This document shows positions 19,210-27,469 of a DNA stretch of 64,000 bases, piece after piece. This DNA is from Trichococcus collinsii. GTDB taxonomy: Bacteria; Bacillota; Bacilli; Lactobacillales; Aerococcaceae. A program made the translations under genes and the position numbers. Location: assembly GCF_900107505.1 (NCBI RefSeq), contig NZ_FNQH01000001.1:496001-560000 (forward strand), read 5' to 3'. The notes beneath the pieces are model-generated. The model did not search any database. It was not told where the DNA came from and was given only the letters and a program-made list of their open reading frames with translations. Position 1 is the first letter of the stretch. Each line of letters opens with the position of its first letter.

Positions 19210-22200
19210 ATGGGGTTGCAGTTTATTTTAGGCAAGGAATCAGCGGATAAGAAACAGGCGATATATGAGCGGATTTCGGGGATCATGACGGAGGAGCCGG
19301 ATGCGGAGGTATTTGTGCTGGTTCCGGAGCATGCGAAGTTCGAGGCGGAGATGTCGATCCTGGAAAAGCTTTGGCAATTCGAGGCGTTCCGCGACCAGGA
19401 CATGATGGGCTCGATGAATCTGCAGACGTTCAGTTTCAGCCGGTTGGCGTGGTATCTGCTGAAGAAGTCGCCGATTTTCCAACAGCAGCAATTGTCGGAA
19501 GCCGGCCTCAGCATGCTGGTGCGGAAGATTCTGATGGAGAAGGAACAGGAACTGATCCTTTTCCGCCGGGAAGCCAACAAAGAAGGCTTCATCAAGCAAC
19601 TGACGGAACTGTTTCTGGAGCTGCGTAGCGGGCGCATCGAAGAGGACGACTTGCAGGGGATTTTGGCGAACCAGGCCGAATCCGGCAACGAGGCCGATTT
19701 CCAGCTGAAGTTGACCGAATTAAAGGAGCTTTACCATGCCTTCAATGAAGCGCTGCTGGATAAGTATCTCGAAAAGGAGGTCATCCTTGAGGCGCTGGCC
19801 GGCGTCATCGAAACGCTTGATATGCAGAATACCTATGTCTTCATCGACGGCTTTTACCGTTTCACGGCCCGCGAGCTGCAGATCGTCACGACGTTGCTGC
19901 GCTCCGCCAAACAAGTCACGATCACGTTGGCGCTGGACAAAGCTTACGTTGACGAACCGCCTGCCATGCATCAATTGTTCTATACGGCCGGATCAACCTA
20001 CCATACGCTCTATCATTTGGCGCGCAGTCTGCGCGTACAGGTCATGAAAGACCACTGGGTTGCGAAGGACACGTACGGCTATAAGGATGCGCTGTTGACA
20101 CTGGAGAATTATTGGATTGCATCCACCGATGCGACTGCCAACAAAATCCAAGGCTCGTTTGAGCTGACGGCTGCTCAAAAAGAGGATATCCGGGTTTGGG
20201 GCTGCGAAACGAAACAGGCGGAAGTTTTCCATGTGGCTAACGAAATCAAAAAACTGGTCGCCGAGGACGGCTACCGCTACAAAGATATCCTGATCTTGGC
20301 GCGGACGGTCGAGGAATACGAAACGATCGTGAAGCCGATCTTCGATAAGGACGGGATGGATGTCTTCTACGACAAGGCGGACGCCATGAAGCACCACCCG
20401 TTCATGGACTTCATCGACGCGCTGTTCCGCATCCGCCGCCATCATTGGCGCTATCCGGACATCATGCGCTTGCTGCGCACGGAACTGTTGACGCCGGCCA
20501 ATCCTGACAATCCGCAAGGGCTTGAGGAAAAATCGGCAGCCGTGCTGCGATTCCGCGAACAGGTCGATGTGACCGAGAATGTCTTGCTTGCATACGGCTA
20601 TGAAGGCAACAGTTGGCTTTCGAAAGATGACTGGTATTTCGCGACATTCAGGGACGAGAACGGCAACAGCAACCAGAGCCCCGAGGACAGACGGATGCAG
20701 GACACTTCCAACGAGGTCCGCAATTATCTGAGGGATCTGCTGCTGCCGTTCTTCCAAAAGATGGCGAAAGCCAAGACCGGCCGGGAAGCCGCTAAGAATC
20801 TGTACAATTTCCTGATCTCCGCCAAAGTCGACAAACAGATGCTCTTCTGGCGCGATCAAGCATTGGCGCAAGGGGACCTGATCCAGGCGCGGCAGCAGGA
20901 ACAGATCTGGAAAGTTTTCCTGAATCTGCTGGACGAATACGTCGAAATTCTGGGGGACAGCCCTTTCCAGGCGGCAGCTTTCCATGAAATCCTTTTGACC
21001 GGTTTCCAGAACGCGACCTTCAGTCTGGTGCCGCCGAGCATTGATCAGGTCGTCTTCTCGAGCATCGAGGGGGCGCGTTTCGAGCCGGCCAAGGTGGTCT
21101 TCCTGATGGGGATGACCCAGGACCATTTGCCTGCGCAGAAAGAAAACAAATCGCTTTTGACCGAAGAAGACCGCGAACGGCTCAGCGGTTCGTTGAATAA
21201 TAATGAAGAGAAATACCTGCACCCGACAACCGCCGAATCGATGGCCGCCGAACCGTATGTGGCCTATCAGGCTTTCCTTTCGGGGACGGAGAAGGTCATC
21301 TTCAGCTATCCGATGAGTGCGGACGACAGCAAGAAATCGCCGAAGATTTCTCCATATGTGTCGCGCGTAGCCAATGCGCTGCAGATCCCTGTCGAAATCA
21401 AGCACCAGGACATCGCCGATGCGGAGGATACGACTGCCTTCCTCGGCAGCAAACAACAGAACATCAGCCAACTGGTCCATCTCTTGCGCCACCAGCGCGC
21501 GACGAACGAGCCGGTGCCGACGCTATGGAAATACATCTTGGCGTACATCTCCAAGGATCCGCAAGCCAAACGGATCATGCAGCAGGTCTTCGCCAGCCTC
21601 TGGCACAAGAATGTGCCGAGCAAGCTGACGGCGCCGGTTGCCGAACAGCTCTACGGGAAAGAGCTGTATCTGTCGGTTTCGCAGCTCGAACGCTATTTCG
21701 AAGATCCATACAGCCACTTCCTGCAATACGGCCTGAAGCTCAAGGAACGGGCGAAATACGAGCTGTCCGCTGCCGGCACAGGCGAATTTTTCCATGAAGC
21801 TTTGGAAAAGATCGTCAACCATCTGAAGAGCAGGCTCATCGATACTGATAATCTGAGCGAGGAGACGGTCAAACAGATTGCCGATGCCGTCCTGGATGAG
21901 CTCTACGGAAGTAAAAAATTCGAAATTCTGAGGACCTCCAACCGGATGAACTTCATCCGCGACCAATTGGGCGAAACAATCCAGAAGATGGCTTGGGTGC
22001 TCAACCAGCACAGCCGACGGACAGCGCTGAAGAACATCCGTACCGAAGCGGTCTTTGGCCAAATGGGCGGCGAACAGATGCTGGACGGACTCGATATGCC
22101 GCTTAATAACGGCGGCACTCTGCACATCCGCGGGAAGATCGACCGGATCGATTTGGTCAATGCCGGGGACTCGAATTACCTGACCATCCTCGACTACAAA

Positions 22201-22848
22201 TCGAGCGCGCACAGTTTCGATTTCTCCGACGCCTACTACGGCTTGGCAATGCAGATGATCACCTATCTGGATGTGGCTTTGCTGAACGCCGACAAGCTGT
22301 TGGCCGGGAAGACGTTGCCTGCAGGTGCCTTCTATCTGCACGTCAAGAACCCGTTCATCAAGCAGAACAGCTTCATGACACTCGAGGATTACCAGAAGAC
22401 GATCATCACCGATTATAAGCTGAAAGGGCTGTTGCTGAACGACACGGCCGTTTTGGACCTGATCGATCCGTCTGTCGAAAGCGGCCAGGCTTCGGAAATC
22501 TTCACCTTCAAAAAACTGAAGGCCGGCAATCTTGGCAAAAATGACGATTTGATCACACTGGATGATTTCAACCATTTGATCGCCAAGAATCGGGCAAACA
22601 TGGTGGAGGCCGGCGACAAGATCCTTTCCGGCGACCTGAAGCTGGACCCGATCAAGGAAAGGCCGTATACGCCGACCGTCAGCGGTCCTTACCGCGCCAT
22701 TTCGCAGTTCGACAACACGCTGCCGGAGAACCGTTACCGCAAATACATCAAGTTGAGCAGGGAAGATGTCCTTGCGAAGATCAAGGAAGAACTCGACAGG
22801 AATGACGGGAACAATCAAGAATCCAACGAGGAAGGGGAGGAGCAATGA
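19210..22848 (+). CDS. rexB: ATP-dependent helicase/deoxyribonuclease subunit B
   Basis: Subunit B of the RexAB (AddAB-type) nuclease that processes DNA double-strand ends for recombination. The N-terminus MGLQFILGKESADKK aligns with the AddB start, but the Walker A motif GxxGSGK(T/S) is lost. The C-terminal nuclease is intact (LTILDYKSSAHSFDFSDAYY, then GLAMQMITYL). The four cysteines that hold the AddB iron-sulfur cluster are replaced: YFEDPYSHF near residue 830 and TPTVSGPYRAISQFD near 1155. 1212 residues is close to AddB length. AGGAGG precedes ATG. The stop overlaps the rexA start. Confidence 0.92.
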   Translation: MGLQFILGKESADKKQAIYERISGIMTEEPDAEVFVLVPEHAKFEAEMSILEKLWQFEAFRDQDMMGSMNLQTFSFSRLAWYLLKKSPIFQQQQLSEAGLSMLVRKILMEKEQELILFRREANKEGFIKQLTELFLELRSGRIEEDDLQGILANQAESGNEADFQLKLTELKELYHAFNEALLDKYLEKEVILEALAGVIETLDMQNTYVFIDGFYRFTARELQIVTTLLRSAKQVTITLALDKAYVDEPPAMHQLFYTAGSTYHTLYHLARSLRVQVMKDHWVAKDTYGYKDALLTLENYWIASTDATANKIQGSFELTAAQKEDIRVWGCETKQAEVFHVANEIKKLVAEDGYRYKDILILARTVEEYETIVKPIFDKDGMDVFYDKADAMKHHPFMDFIDALFRIRRHHWRYPDIMRLLRTELLTPANPDNPQGLEEKSAAVLRFREQVDVTENVLLAYGYEGNSWLSKDDWYFATFRDENGNSNQSPEDRRMQDTSNEVRNYLRDLLLPFFQKMAKAKTGREAAKNLYNFLISAKVDKQMLFWRDQALAQGDLIQARQQEQIWKVFLNLLDEYVEILGDSPFQAAAFHEILLTGFQNATFSLVPPSIDQVVFSSIEGARFEPAKVVFLMGMTQDHLPAQKENKSLLTEEDRERLSGSLNNNEEKYLHPTTAESMAAEPYVAYQAFLSGTEKVIFSYPMSADDSKKSPKISPYVSRVANALQIPVEIKHQDIADAEDTTAFLGSKQQNISQLVHLLRHQRATNEPVPTLWKYILAYISKDPQAKRIMQQVFASLWHKNVPSKLTAPVAEQLYGKELYLSVSQLERYFEDPYSHFLQYGLKLKERAKYELSAAGTGEFFHEALEKIVNHLKSRLIDTDNLSEETVKQIADAVLDELYGSKKFEILRTSNRMNFIRDQLGETIQKMAWVLNQHSRRTALKNIRTEAVFGQMGGEQMLDGLDMPLNNGGTLHIRGKIDRIDLVNAGDSNYLTILDYKSSAHSFDFSDAYYGLAMQMITYLDVALLNADKLLAGKTLPAGAFYLHVKNPFIKQNSFMTLEDYQKTIITDYKLKGLLLNDTAVLDLIDPSVESGQASEIFTFKKLKAGNLGKNDDLITLDDFNHLIAKNRANMVEAGDKILSGDLKLDPIKERPYTPTVSGPYRAISQFDNTLPENRYRKYIKLSREDVLAKIKEELDRNDGNNQESNEEGEEQ

Positions 22849-25800
22849 TGACGGGCATACCGGCACGCACACCCAATGAAAAATTCACGGAAACGCAATG
22901 GCAATCGATCTATCAGACCGGGGACAACATCCTCGTCTCCGCCTCGGCAGGCTCCGGCAAAACGACGGTCCTGATTCAGCGGATCATCGAAAAAGTGAAG
23001 GGCGGAACGAACGTCGATGAACTGCTGGTCGTAACATTCACCGAATCCGCAGCCAAGGAAATGAAGGAACGGATGACGGGAGCCATCCAGACCGCCATCA
23101 ACGAAGCACAGTCGCAGGAACAATACCTGCACCTGATCAAGCAGCTCTCGCTGATGCCGCAGGCGAACATCTCGACGATCCACGCCTACTGCCTGAAGGT
23201 CATCCAACGCTACTTCTACCTGATCGATCTGGATCCGGTCTTCCGCTTGCTGGCGGACACGATCGAAGTCGAGCTGCTGAAGGAAGACGTCTGGGAAGAG
23301 GTCAAGGAGGAGCTTTACGGTGAGCCGGATACGCACTTCAAGAATCTGGCCAAGGCTTACTCGAAGGACCGCAGCGATGACGATCTGATGAAGCTGATCT
23401 TCTCACTCTACGATTTTTCGCGCGCGAATCCGAATCCTTACCGCTGGCTCGACTCCTTGCCATCTTTGTACAATACCGAGGACGGGTTGACGAACAGCGT
23501 GCTCTACCAGGATTTGCTGAAGCCGCAGCTGTTGAGCCTGATCGAAGGCATCCGCTACGACATCGAACAAGCCAAGCATTTGGCCGGCCAAGACGTGGAG
23601 ACGGCTGCCCAGCGCGAAATTTTCGAAACCGAGCAGGGCTATGCCGACCGGCTGTTGGAAGCTGTCCAGCAGGATGACTATGGATTTGCCTACACGATTG
23701 CGAACGAACAAGTGCAGTTTGCACGCTGGCCAAGCGCCAAGAAAGCCGATCCGGATGAAGTGAAGGATCAAAAAGCGCTGCTGAAAAACCTGCGCGACAA
23801 ATACAAGAAGGATTTCGCCGCATTGAGCGCGCAGTACCTCAACCGTCCGCTTGCGGAACAGGAAGAAGTGCTGAAAGGCATCCACCCGTATGCCGAAGAG
23901 ATGGCCCGGGTGACGAAACGCTTTTCCGAAGCCTATTGGGAACGGAAATTGGACGACAATGTGCTTGATTTCAATGACTTGGAGCACCTGACGCTGCAGA
24001 TTCTGGCCCCGATCGCCGAAGACGGGGAGCGCAAGATGAGCGACGCGAGCGCCTATTACCGCAACAAATTCGAGGAAGTGCTGATCGACGAATACCAGGA
24101 CGTGAACCAGCTGCAGGAGAGCATCCTCTATTGGGTGACCCGCCATCAGCCGGAAACCGAGAACCTGTTCATGGTCGGGGATGTCAAACAGTCGATCTAC
24201 GCCTTCCGCTTGGCCGACCCGAGCCTGTTCCTGCGCAAATACGCGGCCTTTGCCGACAAAAACGGCGGGGAACGGATCATTCTGGCCGAAAACTTCCGTT
24301 CGCGCGCAGAGGTCATCCATTTCACGAATTTCATCTTCGAACAGCTGATGGACGAAAAAGTCGGCCAGATGGACTACGATGAAGCCGCGAAGCTCCAAGC
24401 CGGCAACAAATCCTTCCCGGAGAGTGAGCGCAACCAGACGGAACTACTGATCTACCTGTCGGAGGACGTCGACAACGGCGAGGAAGCCCTCGCGCCGGAG
24501 AACGATCTCGAAGCCGACCTGACGATCGACGACAAGACGGCCGGGGAAGTCACGATGGTGGCGCAGAAAATCAAGGCGCTGATCGACGAAAAGTTCCTGA
24601 TCTACGACAAAAAGACCAAGGAAGAGCGGCCGCTTTCCTACCGCGACATCGTGCTGTTGACGCCGACGAAGAAAAATAATCTCGTCATCCTGGAGATTTT
24701 CAAGGATTTCCAGATACCGCTCATCCTGAACGACACGGAAAGCTATTTCCAGCGCACCGAGGTTTCGATCATCCTGTCCTTGTTGCAGGTGATCGACAAC
24801 CCGCGCCAGGACATCCCGCTCGCTGCAGTCCTGCGTTCGCCGATCGTCGGTTTGGACGAGAAGCAGTTGGCGCTCATCCGCATCCAGCAGAAGAACGGCG
24901 ATTTTTACGAAGCCGTGCAGCATTTCATCAAAATATGCGAAGCTTCTGAAATCGACCAGTCTACGGAAATCAAGGATGCCCACAGCAAACTGGCGCTGTT
25001 CATGGGCCGCTTGCACGAATGGCGCAACACTGCCAGACGCAGAAGCCTCGTCACCCTGATCTGGACCATCTACAACGACACGCACTTCCTAGATTATGTC
25101 GGCGGCATGGTAGCCGGCAAACAGCGGACGGCCAATCTGCACGCACTATATGAGCGGGCCAAGAAATACGAGGAAACGAACTACAAAGGGCTGTTCCAGT
25201 TCATCCGTTTCATCGAGAAGATCCAACAGCGCGACAAGGATTTGGCTGAGCCGACTTCCTTCAGCGACGACGAGGATGCTGTCAGGGTTATGACCATCCA
25301 CGCCAGCAAAGGCCTGGAGTTCCCGGTCGTCTTCCTGATGGATCTGTCGAAACGGTTCAACCTGAGCGACACCCAAAGCAAATACATCTTCTCGGAGACG
25401 CATGGGCTCGGGACCGATTATTTCGACGTCCAGCAACGGGTCCAGTACCCGTCCTTGGCACGCCAGGCTTTGGCGATCGAAAAGAAAAAGAAATTGCTGG
25501 CGGAAGAGATGCGCAAGCTCTATGTTGCTCTGACCCGCGCCGAACAGAAATTGTTCCTGGTCGGTTCCTACAAATCCGAAGAGAAGCTCTGGGCCGATTG
25601 GCAAGTGGCCGACGGGACAAGCGGAAAACTGCTGCCGGATTACCTGCGCCTGCAGGCCAGTTCGATGATGAAATGGCTCGGTATGTGCCTGTACCGGCAT
25701 GAGGATGCCGAGAACGACCATTTCCATAAGGAATACCGGGGCGAACTGACGCACTACCCGGTGCACTTCAGCATCCAGACTTACCGCGAGGAAGATCTGT

Positions 25801-26657
25801 TGTCCTACATCCCGGTCGCCATGGAGGAAATCAACGAATCGCAGTGGAAAGATGAAATCGAGCAGATGGCGTCTGCCAAGGTAGAAACGCATGAACATTC
25901 CCTGGCGGAAGAAATGAAGCTGGCCGTTGCCCTGATGGAGGCGCAATATCCCCACGAAGCGGCGACGACGACAACTAGCTACCAATCTGTATCGGAGATC
26001 AAGCGGCTGTTCGAGGATCCGGACGAGAGCCATATGCTGAAGCTGGATCTTTCCAACACGAAGAGGGTCTCCCGCTATGTGGAGCCTGAATTCCCGCGCC
26101 CGCGCTTCATGCAGGAAACGGTGATGCCGAACAGCGCCGAAATCGGTACCGCGACGCATTTTGTGATGCAGTCCGTGGATCTGGAAAAGGAAATCACTGA
26201 AGCCTATGTGACGCAACTGTTGCTTGAATTGGTTGGTGATGGATTGCTTGAGAAGGCTGTTGCGGAGAAGCTCGACGCGAAACAGATCGCGTTGTTCTTC
26301 CTGACGGAACTGGGACAGGAAATTCAGGCGAATGCTGACAAGGTGAAACGGGAAATGCCGTTCTCACTGCTGATCCCGGCTAGCCGGATATTCGCGGAGA
26401 TGCCCGAAGACTCAACTGACAATCTGCTGATTCACGGTATCATCGACGGTTTCATCGAGTACGACGATCACATCGTCCTCTACGACTTTAAAACCGATTT
26501 CGTGGGCGATCAAGCGCCGGTATTGCCGGAGAACATCGTCGACAAGTACCGCGGCCAGATGAATCTGTACAAGAAGGGCCTTGAGACCATCCGTCAGAAA
26601 CCCGTCAGCGCGGCGTACATCGCGCTACTTTCGAACCATACGAATGTGGTTGTCTGA
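22845..26657 (+). CDS. rexA: ATP-dependent helicase/nuclease subunit A
   Basis: UvrD-like helicase and nuclease of the RexAB complex. Helicase motifs are clear: SASAGSGKTTVLIQR (Walker A, ~residue 35), VVTFTESAAKEMKERM (motif Ia), VLIDEYQDVNQLQ (motif II), MVGDVKQSIYAFR (III), VRVMTIHASKGLEFPVVFL (V) and KLYVALTRAEQKLFLVG (VI). The C-terminal nuclease reads HGIIDGFIEYDDHIVLYDFK, then YRGQMNLYKKGL. 1270 residues is usual for AddA/RexA. ATG 22845 overlaps the rexB stop (ATGA), with GGGGAGG upstream, so the subunits are translationally coupled. Confidence 0.95.
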   Translation: MMTGIPARTPNEKFTETQWQSIYQTGDNILVSASAGSGKTTVLIQRIIEKVKGGTNVDELLVVTFTESAAKEMKERMTGAIQTAINEAQSQEQYLHLIKQLSLMPQANISTIHAYCLKVIQRYFYLIDLDPVFRLLADTIEVELLKEDVWEEVKEELYGEPDTHFKNLAKAYSKDRSDDDLMKLIFSLYDFSRANPNPYRWLDSLPSLYNTEDGLTNSVLYQDLLKPQLLSLIEGIRYDIEQAKHLAGQDVETAAQREIFETEQGYADRLLEAVQQDDYGFAYTIANEQVQFARWPSAKKADPDEVKDQKALLKNLRDKYKKDFAALSAQYLNRPLAEQEEVLKGIHPYAEEMARVTKRFSEAYWERKLDDNVLDFNDLEHLTLQILAPIAEDGERKMSDASAYYRNKFEEVLIDEYQDVNQLQESILYWVTRHQPETENLFMVGDVKQSIYAFRLADPSLFLRKYAAFADKNGGERIILAENFRSRAEVIHFTNFIFEQLMDEKVGQMDYDEAAKLQAGNKSFPESERNQTELLIYLSEDVDNGEEALAPENDLEADLTIDDKTAGEVTMVAQKIKALIDEKFLIYDKKTKEERPLSYRDIVLLTPTKKNNLVILEIFKDFQIPLILNDTESYFQRTEVSIILSLLQVIDNPRQDIPLAAVLRSPIVGLDEKQLALIRIQQKNGDFYEAVQHFIKICEASEIDQSTEIKDAHSKLALFMGRLHEWRNTARRRSLVTLIWTIYNDTHFLDYVGGMVAGKQRTANLHALYERAKKYEETNYKGLFQFIRFIEKIQQRDKDLAEPTSFSDDEDAVRVMTIHASKGLEFPVVFLMDLSKRFNLSDTQSKYIFSETHGLGTDYFDVQQRVQYPSLARQALAIEKKKKLLAEEMRKLYVALTRAEQKLFLVGSYKSEEKLWADWQVADGTSGKLLPDYLRLQASSMMKWLGMCLYRHEDAENDHFHKEYRGELTHYPVHFSIQTYREEDLLSYIPVAMEEINESQWKDEIEQMASAKVETHEHSLAEEMKLAVALMEAQYPHEAATTTTSYQSVSEIKRLFEDPDESHMLKLDLSNTKRVSRYVEPEFPRPRFMQETVMPNSAEIGTATHFVMQSVDLEKEITEAYVTQLLLELVGDGLLEKAVAEKLDAKQIALFFLTELGQEIQANADKVKREMPFSLLIPASRIFAEMPEDSTDNLLIHGIIDGFIEYDDHIVLYDFKTDFVGDQAPVLPENIVDKYRGQMNLYKKGLETIRQKPVSAAYIALLSNHTNVVV

Positions 26658-26690
26658 TTGATTACGGCAGTATGTTATTGAACAACAAAT

Positions 26691-26738
26691 AAAAGGTGCA
26701 GCATCCTTGGTTTTCGCCAAGGGATGCTGCACCTTTTT
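26691..26738. terminator. Bidirectional terminator between rexA and the convergent DUF2798 gene
   Basis: AAAAGGTGCAGCATCC and GGATGCTGCACCTTTTT form a long hairpin with A and T runs on opposite sides, so it can stop transcription from both convergent genes. Confidence 0.9.
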
Positions 26739-26767
26739 CTGATTTTTTTACACCTATGCGCTAACGT

Positions 26768-27229
26768 TTATTCCGAAACAAGCTGACCATTGGCTTGGAT
26801 TTTACCAAGAATTGTCCGGGACATAGGCCCAACAAGCAACAATTGTAATGGTAAAGCGACAATAACATTCATTCTCCACGCTTCGCTATAAGCTGCCCAT
26901 AAATTATCAGGGATGCCGCCTTCAATCAGAACACCGAATAATGACATGAAAGTGACCATCCCTAGAACCATCAAACTGGAGATTGTCAAAATTAACTGCA
27001 ACTTATTTTCTTTTTTGATGGGTAGTCGAAAAGCGATTTTCTTTGCGATTACTCCTACAACGAATACGTCTAAAACAAAGGCAACAACAAAACCCGGTGC
27101 TAATCCTGCTACAAGCGGCATAAGAGCTAAATTGTCATGTAACTGCAGATTATAAAGGCTCATTCCTACCACCATCATCGAGCACATTATCGTCGTAAAA
27201 ATAATTCCTTCTTTTTTGTTTGTGGGCAT
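26768..27229 (-). CDS. DUF2798 family membrane protein
   Basis: A small integral membrane protein of about 153 residues. Four hydrophobic stretches are visible (FTTIMCSMMVVGMSLYN, LVAGLAPGFVVAFVLDVFVVGVI, LILTISSLMVLGMVTFMSLFGVL and MNVIVALPLQLLLVGPMSR), the pattern of two DUF2798 repeats. Function unknown. The start at 27229 (MPTNKKEG) is chosen because AAGGAG lies 7 nt upstream; the longer frame to 27274 has no such site. It faces rexA and shares a terminator with it, and is divergent from manR. Confidence 0.75.
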   Translation of the reverse strand: MPTNKKEGIIFTTIMCSMMVVGMSLYNLQLHDNLALMPLVAGLAPGFVVAFVLDVFVVGVIAKKIAFRLPIKKENKLQLILTISSLMVLGMVTFMSLFGVLIEGGIPDNLWAAYSEAWRMNVIVALPLQLLLVGPMSRTILGKIQANGQLVSE

Positions 27230-27469
27230 ATAAACACTCCTTCTATTTTTGTGCAACGTCAACCATGGTATCACAAATGTAGAAAGCGTGTAAGAAGTAT
27301 TTTCAGGATTAATTTAAGTGTTTTTAAATTCATTATATGACTATTGCATAAGTGTCCTTTGAGATTGCTCTTAAAGGCTCTTTTAAATGGCACTTTTCGT
27401 AAGCTTCCGCTTTCGTTTCTTTCGGGAATATGGTACTTTTAGGACGATGAAGTAAAAGGGGGAATCTTG

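Noticed and set aside
19005-19250. 81-codon plus-strand frame before rexB
   Set aside because: It runs through a terminator and into rexB in another frame, without a ribosome binding site.
19993-22872. Long minus-strand open frames (about 450-500 codons) across rexB
   Set aside because: They are shadows of the GC-rich rexB reading frame; no family motifs or ribosome binding sites are present and rexB motifs are clear.
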